DNA from: a virus
Reading direction: 5' to 3' (one strand)
Length of the DNA stretch: 39,826 bases
IMG/VR virus record: IMGVR_UViG_3300004192_000001
Span: 1 to 39,826 of that record
Position numbers and translations under genes: made by a program. The stretch's first letter is position 1. Each line of letters starts with the position of its first letter. Positions 33,232 through 39,766 of the stretch are shown here, one piece after another. The notes under the pieces were generated by a model. It made no database searches. It saw nothing but the letters and a program-made list of their open reading frames with translations, and was not told the origin of the DNA.

Positions 33232-34310
33232 CAGGCGACGCCCCTCTGCTCGGCCTGGCGCTTGAGCGCGACCAGCCAGTCGTTGAAATCCTTGATGCCC
33301 TCGGGCGGGCGGATGATCTGGAAGGGGATGCCGCGCTCCTCGAGACGCGCGCAGGCGCGCGCGAAGGCGCGGATCGCGTCCGGCTTCGTGTCGTTGTCGG
33401 CGATCAAGAACAGGCCTCCGATCTGGGGCGGCAGGACGATATGGCCGAGGTTGTCGACGGAGACGGCGGCGAGCACGCGCAGGGCCGGCTTGATCAGCGC
33501 GGCCGACCAGCCGTTCTCGCAGCCTTCCGAGACGCCGATCCACTCGCCCTCGGGCGCGTTCTTCAGCGGCTTGCCGGAGGCTCCGCGGTTGAGCGGGATA
33601 TGTCCGCCCCGGAACTCGCCCCAGCTCATCTTCGCATCGACGAGCGCGGCCTTGGTCACGCGCCCGTCAGGGTGACCCTGCAACCAGGTTCGGTGAACCG
33701 CGAGCTGCTGGCCATTCTCGGCATGGTTGATCGGCAGCAGCATCGCCGGCAGCTCCACGCCGCCGGCCTCGCGGTTCCAGACATGGGCATGGAAGCGCGG
33801 CGCGCGCGGCGGCTGCGGCAGCTGTGACAGGTCGATCGCGCGGCCGAGCAGGTAGCGCTCCACCATCGAGCCGGGCCAGAGATCGCCGGCGAGATAGAGC
33901 CCCTTGGCCTTCTTCCGCGTCTTCTCGGCATCGGAGAGCCAGCGCGCCTCGGCCTCCTCGCGCGCCTTCTTCGCCTTCCATTCCTGGCGGCGCAGCTCCT
34001 CGGCCGTCAGCGAGCCTAGGCCGAGCCATTTCAACGCCTCGGGTATGGCGGCGCGCACATCGCCGTCGCAGCGCCCGGCCGCGATCAGGGTGATGATGTC
34101 GCCTTTTGCGTTGCCTGCGAAATCCTTCCACCACCCGGCCTTGTCGCCTTCACGGCGGATCGACAGGCTTTCGCCCGGCGAGCCATGGATGTCCCCCATC
34201 ACCCATTCCCGCCCCTTGATACGGGCATTGGGAAAAAGCTGCGGCACCAGCGTATCGATGCGCTCGATCAGCTTGGCCTTAATCAGGTCGATGGAGACGG
34301 CGTGGCTCAT
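33231..34310 (-). CDS. Toprim-domain DNA primase
   Basis: The 359-residue protein begins with a primase-like part (GWWKDFAGNAKGDIITLIAA at 59-78). It carries a charged helical linker (EELRRQEWKAKKAREEAEAR) and ends in a Toprim domain: GVSEGCENGWSAAL (Glu262), LFLIADND (300-307), KDFNDWL (340-346). No classical Cys zinc-binding module is visible at the N terminus. It would synthesise RNA primers during phage replication, paired with the helicase encoded 1.1 kb downstream. The start overlaps the upstream stop by ATGA. Confidence 0.87.
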
Positions 34311-34636
34311 GCCCGCCCCGCGCCGCCTGTTGCGCCGCGCAAGACGCGCCGTGCACGGCCCTCAAGCCGAGAGCGCATGGCGTCGGGATGGTCAGAGCCG
34401 TAGCTCCTTTCCGCCTCCTCCTGCGTCAGCTTGCACAGGAAGAAGATCTCGGCGGCGCGCATCTTCGCCACGTCCGCGCCAGCCCGACGGTAGACATCGA
34501 GGCGCTTCGCCGTCTTGCCCATATGCATGTCGAACGGCGCGCGCATATGGACGCGGCGCAGCTCCTTCGGCATCGCGTCGAAGCGGCGGAACATCAGCAC
34601 CGGGTCTTCATAGACCCCGAAGGACGCGTTCCTCAT
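34307..34636 (-). CDS. small early protein, paralogue of the next upstream gene (DUF6525-like)
   Basis: I chose the ATG at 34636 (MRNASFGVYEDPVLMF, 109 residues), which overlaps the upstream stop by ATGA. Motifs FDAMPKELR, MRAPFDMHMG, then RSYGSDHPDAMRSRLEGR match those of the neighbouring 34633-34941 protein (FDRLPRDIR, IAPYKLCVG, RTYGPEHPDARRSRLRRR) in the same order. The FDxLPxxLR pattern resembles DUF6525. A duplication of a small helical gene is likely. Function unknown. Confidence 0.65.
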   Translation of the reverse strand: MRNASFGVYEDPVLMFRRFDAMPKELRRVHMRAPFDMHMGKTAKRLDVYRRAGADVAKMRAAEIFFLCKLTQEEAERSYGSDHPDAMRSRLEGRARRVLRGATGGAGRA

Positions 34637-34941
34637 GCGCGCGGCTCCCGCCGGCGGCGCAGGCGCGAGCGCCGAGCGTCGGGATGCTCCGGCCCATAGG
34701 TGCGCAGCGCGCCCTCCATGATGAGTTCGCAGCACTCCTCGACCAGGGCGCGCCGGTAGCTGGCGACGCTCCCGCCATCGCAAAGTTCCTTCAGGAGGCG
34801 ACGGCGGCGCTCGCCGACGCAGAGCTTGTAGGGGGCGATGTCGATGATCTCGCGGATATCGCGCGGCAGGCGGTCGAAATCCCGCCAGCCGCCCGCGCCG
34901 TCCGTCTCGTAGTAGCGGCCGAAATTCTGGTTGCTGGCCAT
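34633..34941 (-). CDS. small early protein, paralogue of the next downstream gene (DUF6525-like)
   Basis: The 102-residue protein (MASNQNFGRYYETDGAGGW) shares order and spacing of FDRLPRDIR, IAPYKLCVG and TYGPEHPDARRSRLR with the gene that follows. It differs mainly in the middle helix (SVASYRRALVEECCELIMEG). The start forms TAATG with the upstream stop. It reads as an all-helical, basic-ended protein that might contact DNA. The DUF6525 likeness is tentative. Confidence 0.65.
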   Translation of the reverse strand: MASNQNFGRYYETDGAGGWRDFDRLPRDIREIIDIAPYKLCVGERRRRLLKELCDGGSVASYRRALVEECCELIMEGALRTYGPEHPDARRSRLRRRREPRA

Positions 34942-35237
34942 TACGCCGCCCCCTCCTTCGGCGCGGCCGGGTCGGGCGCGTCCATCAAGGCGAGCGCCGC
35001 GCAGAACAGGTCGCGGCAGCGCGTGTCCCCGTCGATCACCATCTTGACCAGGATCGGGTTCTGCATGTCGCGGAGGGCGTTCAACAGCTGGACCTGGTCG
35101 CGCACCAGCGTCCGACCTGGACTGAAATCCACCGGCTCTTGCGTGATGAACGCGTTGGGCACAGCGCCCGGCCGGAACCGGGTCAGCTGCACCACCGTCG
35201 TTCCACCGGGATAGGAGAGGCGCACTTCATGTCGCAT
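34941..35237 (-). CDS. small hypothetical early protein
   Basis: The 98-residue protein (MRHEVRLSYPGGTTVVQLTRF, NALRDMQNPILVKMVIDGD) has a beta-strand start and a helical end. The ribosome site is GAGG, 6 bases before ATG. It is the second gene of the early operon, after the Cro-like gene and a hairpin. I recognise no family. Confidence 0.6.
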   Translation of the reverse strand: MRHEVRLSYPGGTTVVQLTRFRPGAVPNAFITQEPVDFSPGRTLVRDQVQLLNALRDMQNPILVKMVIDGDTRCRDLFCAALALMDAPDPAAPKEGAA

Positions 35238-35264
35238 GGCGAACCTCGGACAAAGAAAGGGGAG

Positions 35265-35303
35265 CCCGCCCGGCTGGAAAATGGCGAAAACCTGCCGGGC
35301 GGG
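35265..35303 (-). terminator. long hairpin between the Cro-like gene and the early operon
   Basis: CCCGCCCGGC (35265-35274) and GCCGGGCGGG (35294-35303) form a perfect 10-bp stem with a 19-base loop. On the minus strand the stem is followed by CTCCCCTTTCTTTG, a pyrimidine tract. It could act as a leaky terminator or attenuation site controlling early-operon expression. Confidence 0.5.
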
Positions 35304-35340
35304 AGACGCGACGCAACGGAAAGCAACGAAACGGGGAGGC

Positions 35341-35613
35341 TCAGGCCGCCTGGCTGGGGGCGTTGGCGGCGGCCTTCGCGCTCTCGATCGCGGCCGTGGG
35401 GTGCAGCCGCGCGAGATGGGTGAGGACGGAGAGTTCTTCCGCTACGAGCTCGCCCATCACGTCGCGCTCGACGCGCTCGGACATCTGGCGGGTGCCGCGT
35501 ACATGGTTGCCGATGGTCGCCTGGTCGCAGCCGGCGCGCTCCGCCAGCGTCTTCACCGGCAGACGCAGCCGGGATAACCGTTCGCCCAGCTCTTGCGCTT
35601 CCTGCTCCGGCAT
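35341..35613 (-). CDS. Cro-like helix-turn-helix regulator
   Basis: The protein is a small HTH regulator: LPVKTLAERAGCDQATIGNHVRGT reads as helix-turn-helix. I chose the ATG at 35613 (MPEQEAQELGERL, 90 residues), since GGAGAT lies 10 bases upstream. An in-frame ATG at 35631 has no ribosome site and would give a leaderless start touching the operator. It is divergent from the LexA-fold repressor and heads the leftward early operon, the usual position of Cro. Its promoter/operator lies immediately upstream (35631-35673). Confidence 0.8.
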   Translation of the reverse strand: MPEQEAQELGERLSRLRLPVKTLAERAGCDQATIGNHVRGTRQMSERVERDVMGELVAEELSVLTHLARLHPTAAIESAKAAANAPSQAA

Positions 35614-35630
35614 GTGATTTACGATCTCCA

Positions 35631-35673
35631 TGTGAACTTTCACACGTCGATCTGATTTGCCCGGTTGCGTCAA
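35631..35673 (-). promoter_or_regulatory. leftward promoter/operator module, copy 2 (immunity region)
   Basis: On the minus strand this reads TTGAC, 9 variable bases, CAAATCAGAT, then CGTGTGAAAGTTCACA, matching the module at 25314-25356 with identical spacing (33 of 43 bases). The operator TGTGAACTTTCACA (35631-35644) has 6-bp arms and overlaps the expected transcription start of the Cro-like gene. Further half-sites (TTCACAC at 35728-35734, TGTGAT at 35675-35680) lie toward the repressor gene. Confidence 0.7.
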
Positions 35674-35747
35674 GTGTGATGTTTCAAATTGCTCACAGCC
35701 CTGCTGCACCGCAGCGTCCGCCCGTGTTTCACACGGAGCGGAAGCCT

Positions 35748-36440
35748 ATGCAGACGCATGCCGAGCAGGTGAAGAAGGCCCGCAAGGAGAAACTGCGGGC
35801 CGCGCAGCTGGCCTATCTGGATTTTGTCGAGCGCGAGCGCGAGCTCACGCCAACGGAGATCGCCCGGCTTATCGAGCGAGATCCATCCACCTTGACCAGG
35901 TTCAAGAACAAGGCCGGCTATAACGGCACGCTATCGCCCGTCATCATCGAGATGATCGAGCAGGCCTCGGGCATCCCGGCCCCGGCCGAGGCCCACGGCA
36001 AGCGCGCCCGGAGCGCGCACATCCAGGAGGTGCCGAGCGCGCCGCCGCAAGGCTTTTCCGAGCATGAAGGCGAGCCCTACACCGCCCCATTGGGCGATCC
36101 GATGGCCAATCTCGTCACCGCCGCCGTCGCCGGCCGTATCCATGTCGCGCCCTGGACCTTGAAGGTGCGCGCCCTGGAGGACGAGGGCTACATGCCCGGC
36201 GATATCCTGATCGTGGACCTCAACGCCCAGCCCGAGGCCGGCGATATCGTCGTCGCCCAGCTCTACGATTTCGAGCGGCCGGGGCGCACCAAGACCGTGT
36301 TCCGCCTCTACCATCCGCCCTTCCTGGTCGGGGCCAGCAAGGACGACGACGGGCGCGTGCCGAAGCTCATCGACAACACGGTCGGCATCAAGGGCGTTGT
36401 CGAGGTTGCGATCAGGAGGCCGCGCCGCCAGCGCGTGTGA
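35748..36440 (+). CDS. LexA-fold repressor lacking the catalytic dyad (CI-like)
   Basis: I chose the ATG at 35748 (MQTHAEQVKKARK, 230 residues) because GGAGCGGAAG precedes it. The N-terminal part holds an HTH (TPTEIARLIERDPSTLTRFKNK, 34-55). The C-terminal part has the LexA/S24 fold signature: GYMPGDILIVDLNAQPEAGDIV (147-168) and TKTVFRLYHPPFLVG (181-195). Aligning GYMPGD with LexA GIMDGD places Ala142 where the nucleophile Ser should be and Phe185 where the Lys of TVKRL should be. It should therefore bind DNA and dimerise but not self-cleave. It probably holds lysogeny through the TGTGAA-CT-TTCACA operators. Confidence 0.85.
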   Translation: MQTHAEQVKKARKEKLRAAQLAYLDFVERERELTPTEIARLIERDPSTLTRFKNKAGYNGTLSPVIIEMIEQASGIPAPAEAHGKRARSAHIQEVPSAPPQGFSEHEGEPYTAPLGDPMANLVTAAVAGRIHVAPWTLKVRALEDEGYMPGDILIVDLNAQPEAGDIVVAQLYDFERPGRTKTVFRLYHPPFLVGASKDDDGRVPKLIDNTVGIKGVVEVAIRRPRRQRV

Positions 36441-36595
36441 ATTATCCACCGGCCTCGCTGCGGTCGCGAAAAGTTTACAGCCGCCTTAATGCGGATCATC
36501 ACATGAAAATTCATATTTCGGTTTGAATTTTCACATGCACATGTTACCCCATCCGCAGCCGCTGATTTGCAGCGGCGTGGAGAGGGAGCGTGTTG
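36441..36595 (+). promoter_or_regulatory. regulatory region of the rightward integrase operon
   Basis: The gap contains TTATCCACC (36448-36456 region, DnaA-box-like). It also holds a perfect 10-bp inverted repeat, TGAAAATTCA (36504-36513) and TGAATTTTCA (36524-36533), with a 10-base spacer. The right arm continues into TTCACATG, similar to the repressor half-site. The tract is A+T-rich and likely holds the promoter of the small-gene/integrase operon. GAGAGGGAG precedes the ATG at 36596. Confidence 0.55.
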
Positions 36596-37027
36596 ATGCA
36601 CCAAGCTCGTATCGAGTTCCCGGTTAAGCCCGTCCCGGTGGCCTTCCCTGAGCCTGCGTCTAGACGCGCGCTCGCCGCGCGCCTGGCAGTGGCCGCCCGG
36701 CCCCGGCACGACTATCGCTGCCTGGAATGCGATGGCGCGTTTCAGAGCGTCGAGCGGCATGCCGAGTTCTGCTGCACCAAATGCCGCAAGGACTGGAACA
36801 ACCGGAGGGCAGCGCGCGGGGCCGAGATCTACGACCTGTTCATGGCGCTGCGCTTCGAGCGTGGCCCGGCCAAGCTGGCGCAGGTCTGGACGCTGCTCTG
36901 CGCGGTAGCTTCGGCCTATCGGGATGCCGACAAGGCCAAGCGGGACGGCCGCCGCAGCTGGCGCAGGCTGCGCAATGCCATCGCCGACATCCCCATGGCC
37001 TATGGCAGCGCGGGAGACGGCCGATGA
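36596..37027 (+). CDS. zinc-finger-like protein
   Basis: I chose the ATG at 36596 (MHQARIEFPVKP, 143 residues) over the in-frame GTG at 36590 because of ribosome-site spacing. Residues about 40-70 hold CLECDGAFQSVERHAEFCCTKC, a C-x2-C...C-x2-C layout of a zinc ribbon or treble clef, followed by RKDWNNRRAARGAEIYD. This pattern recurs in small proteins of alphaproteobacterial phages. The remainder is helical and basic. It opens the operon that ends with the integrase, and its coding region contains the fourth 12-bp palindrome. A DNA-binding role is likely, but the target is unknown. Confidence 0.7.
   Translation: MHQARIEFPVKPVPVAFPEPASRRALAARLAVAARPRHDYRCLECDGAFQSVERHAEFCCTKCRKDWNNRRAARGAEIYDLFMALRFERGPAKLAQVWTLLCAVASAYRDADKAKRDGRRSWRRLRNAIADIPMAYGSAGDGR
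36656..36667. repeat. 12-bp palindrome GCGTCTAGACGC, copy 4
   Basis: Identical to the copies at 9348, 26430 and 27481. It lies in the 5' part of the zinc-finger-like gene, in a different reading frame from copies 1 and 2 (here it encodes part of ASRRA). Protein-level conservation therefore cannot explain the repeat. Confidence 0.85.
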
Positions 37028-37344
37028 GGGCGCGTCACCCCCAGGGCGACGGCCCGTCGATCAAGCAGCGTTATGCGCTGGTCGCGGCCAAGAGCGGCAA
37101 GCTCTTCCAGACGCGCGACGGCCTGCGCTTCCGCGAGGCCAGCCACCGGACGTTGCCGGTGCGGACGTTCGGCCCGGCGATCGTCAAGGCCTGCCTCAAG
37201 CTCGGCTGGGTTCAGGAGATGGACCAGGGCGACGGCAGCACCCGCATCATGACGACGCTCGCCGGCGACGCCGCGCTGGCCAGGAAGATGCGCCGGGTCA
37301 TCCCGAACGCCTTTCCCTCCGGCCAGCGCGAGGCGCTGCGATGA
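37024..37344 (+). CDS. small hypothetical protein of the integrase operon
   Basis: The 106-residue protein starts at an ATGA overlap with the upstream gene (MRARHPQGDGPSIKQRYAL). It reads as a winged-helix-like small domain (VRTFGPAIVKACLKLGWVQEM, GSTRIMTTLAGDAALARKM), with strands and helices in the right order, but I would not assign DNA binding on that alone. It overlaps the next gene by ATGA. Confidence 0.65.
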   Translation: MRARHPQGDGPSIKQRYALVAAKSGKLFQTRDGLRFREASHRTLPVRTFGPAIVKACLKLGWVQEMDQGDGSTRIMTTLAGDAALARKMRRVIPNAFPSGQREALR

Positions 37345-37526
37345 GCGGGCCGCATTTCCGCAAGATCGTCTCCCGCATGGTCGACGATGAGGCCCCCGTG
37401 ATGCGCGCCTTCTGGCGCAGCCGCTACGGCGCGGCGACGCCGGCCGAGGCACAGGATCCGCGCCCCTTCGCCGTGGTCCTGAAGGAGCGCGAGGCAGCTA
37501 CCCCCCGGCGGGAGGCGCGGTCATGA
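37341..37526 (+). CDS. small hypothetical protein
   Basis: The 61-residue protein (MSGPHFRKIVSRMVDDEAPV, RAFWRSRYG) starts in an ATGA overlap and ends in another. It is helical, basic and without a motif I recognise. The tight overlaps support translation. Confidence 0.55.
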   Translation: MSGPHFRKIVSRMVDDEAPVMRAFWRSRYGAATPAEAQDPRPFAVVLKEREAATPRREARS

Positions 37527-37675
37527 ACATCGGCTTCTCGATCGAGGAACGCTGGCAGCTGATCGAGGCGCGCTTCGTCCCGGCCAACGTCATCCTGCTC
37601 TGGCTGGAGGAGGAGGACTTCCGCCGCTACGTCGCCGACAGGCTCGGCGGCCAGGTGCCGGAGGGCCGGTCATGA
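37523..37675 (+). CDS. very small hypothetical protein
   Basis: The 50-residue protein reads MNIGFSIEERWQLIEARF, then VPANVILLWLEEEDFRRYVA. It starts in ATGA after GGGAGGCGCGG and ends in ATGA with the membrane-protein gene. It is an acidic helical protein. Its coupled position is the main evidence that it is real. Confidence 0.5.
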   Translation: MNIGFSIEERWQLIEARFVPANVILLWLEEEDFRRYVADRLGGQVPEGRS

Positions 37676-37851
37676 GCATCTGGTTTCACGTCGGCATGAC
37701 GCTCGTCTTCCTGCTGCTGGCCGGCTTCTGCCTGGTCGCCACGCTCGCGCACCATGAGGAGGGCGAGAGCGGCCAGGTCGTCGTCAGCGGCTCCTACACG
37801 ATCCTGATGGCGGCGCTCGCCGTCGCCGCCCTGATGCAGGTACTGCCATGA
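37672..37851 (+). CDS. small membrane protein with two predicted segments
   Basis: The 59-residue protein starts MSIWFHVGMTLVFLLLAGFC, with a first membrane segment at about 5-25. A short charged loop (HHEEGESGQ) follows, then a second segment (TILMAALAVAALMQVLP). It is coupled to both neighbours by ATGA. A membrane protein produced from the integrase/lysogeny operon might act in superinfection exclusion, but that is only a guess from location. Confidence 0.55.
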   Translation: MSIWFHVGMTLVFLLLAGFCLVATLAHHEEGESGQVVVSGSYTILMAALAVAALMQVLP

Positions 37852-38117
37852 GCGCGGCCGCACCCCGACAAATTGGCGATCCGTCCGCGCCGTGGTGGAC
37901 CTATGCTGATATCGCCGCCCGTGTCGGCCTCGGCGTCCGTACGCTCCAGGAGCGCATGCCCGAATGGGAGCGATGCGGCTTTCCCGCGCCCCTGCCCTAC
38001 AGCAAGCGCGAGAAGCGCTGGCATACCCCGGCCGCGCTGGCCTGGCTCGAACGCTTCGAGACCGCCCATCATGCGCGGGCCGTCCAGCTCGCGGTGATCG
38101 AGGGCGGACGCCGCTGA
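37848..38117 (+). CDS. AlpA/excisionase-like winged-helix protein
   Basis: The 89-residue protein contains WTYADIAARVGLGVRTLQERM (17-37), a helix-turn-helix of the MerR/AlpA/Xis type, and a following strand region (PYSKREKRWHTPAALAWLERF). It lies directly before the integrase, as expected for a recombination directionality factor. A gap of 56 bases with a strong hairpin separates the two genes. It could alternatively be a transcriptional activator of the integrase, as AlpA is. Confidence 0.7.
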   Translation: MSAAAPRQIGDPSAPWWTYADIAARVGLGVRTLQERMPEWERCGFPAPLPYSKREKRWHTPAALAWLERFETAHHARAVQLAVIEGGRR

Positions 38118-38128
38118 CTTGTGATGCC

Positions 38129-38153
38129 CCGGCCACGCGCTTAGCGTGGCCGG
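38129..38153 (+). terminator. hairpin in the integrase leader
   Basis: CCGGCCACGC (38129-38138) and GCGTGGCCGG (38144-38153) form a perfect 10-bp stem with a 5-base loop. No U-tract follows. The ribosome site GGAGG begins about 7 bases later, so the structure may limit integrase transcription or translation relative to the upstream genes. Confidence 0.6.
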
Positions 38154-38173
38154 CGGCCCCGGAGGAACCCGAC

Positions 38174-39424
38174 ATGGCTGGCAAGAAGAAGGTCGCTAAG
38201 GCGGCCGCCGATGTTCCGCGCCTGCATCGCAACGAATGGGGCGTGTGGCACTGGAAGCCTGAGAAGCGCCTGCGCCCCGCTTTCGGCGGCAAGAGCCTCG
38301 GCCGCGACGAGCGCGAGGCGATCAGTCAGGCCGTCAAGTTCAACCGCGATGTCGAGATCCACCTGGCCAAGCTCGCACCCGCCTCGGTCGAGAAGCCGCC
38401 TCGGCCGATCAGGCGCAAGGCCGAGCTCACCTTCAGCCAGCTCGCCAACCTCTGGCGGCTGGGCGACGACGGCAAGGGCTCGGACCATTGGCAGGGCTTG
38501 CGCGAGCGCACGCACCGCCAGTTCCGCTATGTCTTGAAGGTCCTGGAGGCCGAGTTCGGGGATGAGGTCGCGTGTCTCATCGACCGCGTCCGCGTCAAGC
38601 GCTGGCTGGATCCGCTGAAGCGTCGCACACCGTCAGGGGCACGCAGCTATTGCGTCGTGGCCCGCGCACTGTTCGCCTGGGCGATGGATAACGGGCACTT
38701 GCCGCGTGGCGACAACCCGTTCGGCAAGCAGCGCTTGCCCTCGGTCAAGAAGCGCCCGCGCTTCTTCAGCTTCGAGGACATCAAGCACCTGGTCGCGGTA
38801 GCGGATGGCAGGGTCGCGCCGCCGGCGGGCACCAAGGACCAGGAGAACTGGCGGCCCTGCCCTTCGATCGGCACGGCCCTGGTCCTGGCATTCTCCTGCG
38901 TTCAGCGCATCACCGACGTTCTCCAGCTCGGCACGCGCGACCTGGTCACGCGCCGGGGCGTGCAGCGGCTCGTCTTCACCCAGTCGAAAGGCCAGCGGAA
39001 GGGGCAGGATTTCGAGCTGGAGGGCGGCGTCAGGATCGATGCCCGCTTGCCGCCCCTCGCCGCCGATCGGCTCAAGGCCGCGCCGCCGCTCGCGCCCAAG
39101 CGGATGAACTGGCAACCGCTCGTCGTCAGCGAAACCAGCCTCGCGACCTATTCGGACTTGGTCGCCTCGATACGCTTCGCCGCCGTGCGCCAGCGGGCGA
39201 TCGCCTGCGATCCGCAGCGCTGGGGTCATCTTGCCGGCATGCAGATGCGCGACTGCCGCCGCTCCGGCTTCATCCACCTGCGCAAGCTCGGCCTCACCGT
39301 CGAGCAGATCGTGAACCTCTCCGGCCATACGCTGGAGGCCGGCTACGCGATCCTGGAGCACTACCTGCCGAAGACGGCCGACGAGGCCGACGCGGTCGCG
39401 ATGATGATGACGGGAGAGCTGTGA
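38174..39424 (+). CDS. int: tyrosine recombinase (phage integrase)
   Basis: I chose the ATG at 38174 (MAGKKKVAKAAAD, 416 residues), since GGAGGAACC lies just upstream. The open frame before it is a shadow of the Xis-like gene. The core-binding domain spans about 82-180 (AELTFSQLANLWRLG, RSYCVVARALFAWAMDNG). The catalytic domain shows Arg245 in QRITDVLQL, DCRRSGFIHL with Arg363, SGHTLEAG with His385, and Tyr397 in EHYLP. The protein integrates and excises the phage at attP. Arm-type sites are expected near it: the CGCCAGTG repeats at 39704-39741 are candidates. The stop overlaps the next small gene. Confidence 0.9.
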   Translation: MAGKKKVAKAAADVPRLHRNEWGVWHWKPEKRLRPAFGGKSLGRDEREAISQAVKFNRDVEIHLAKLAPASVEKPPRPIRRKAELTFSQLANLWRLGDDGKGSDHWQGLRERTHRQFRYVLKVLEAEFGDEVACLIDRVRVKRWLDPLKRRTPSGARSYCVVARALFAWAMDNGHLPRGDNPFGKQRLPSVKKRPRFFSFEDIKHLVAVADGRVAPPAGTKDQENWRPCPSIGTALVLAFSCVQRITDVLQLGTRDLVTRRGVQRLVFTQSKGQRKGQDFELEGGVRIDARLPPLAADRLKAAPPLAPKRMNWQPLVVSETSLATYSDLVASIRFAAVRQRAIACDPQRWGHLAGMQMRDCRRSGFIHLRKLGLTVEQIVNLSGHTLEAGYAILEHYLPKTADEADAVAMMMTGEL

Positions 39425-39687
39425 TGGTCGATTGGAACCGAGACGCCGAAGCCGCCGCGATCCGTAATCTCAGCGTCGCGGTGGGGAGACTTCAAGAGGC
39501 AGCAGCACTAGCCGGTCTTCAGAAGATCGATCTCCAATTGACAGGCGCAGACGATCATATGCGCTTGCGCTTCATCTCCAGCGCCCTTGAAGGCGTCCGC
39601 ATCGACCATCGACGCCAGGGCGAGGACACGCTTGCCGGCGCGCGGATCTACCCCGCGCACGCACGTCCGAACAAGACCGGAACATGA
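39424..39687 (+). CDS. small hypothetical protein after the integrase
   Basis: The 87-residue protein (MVDWNRDAEAAAIRNLSVAV) starts at ATG 39424, which shares a base with the integrase stop; an in-frame GTG at 39421 is also possible. GGGAGAG precedes it. The sequence is helical at first, then beta-like (RLRFISSALEGVRIDHRR, ARIYPAHARPN). I recognise no family. It is the last gene before the att region. Confidence 0.6.
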   Translation: MVDWNRDAEAAAIRNLSVAVGRLQEAAALAGLQKIDLQLTGADDHMRLRFISSALEGVRIDHRRQGEDTLAGARIYPAHARPNKTGT

Positions 39688-39691
39688 ACAA

Positions 39692-39741
39692 ACTGGCGGC
39701 TGTCGCCAGTGCTGTCGCCAGTGCATTTTCAGCCGCCAGTG
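39692..39741. repeat. CGCCAGTG repeats beside the integrase, candidate arm-type sites
   Basis: Three direct copies of CGCCAGTG occur at 39704-39711, 39716-39723 and 39734-39741. An inverted ACTGGCG at 39692-39698 forms a 7-bp dyad with the first copy. The copies lie 26-75 bases before the terminal repeat. Clustered short repeats between integrase and att core are typical of integrase or excisionase arm sites. Confidence 0.6.
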
Positions 39742-39766
39742 TTCTCCTGATGTCCCAGCCGATAAG

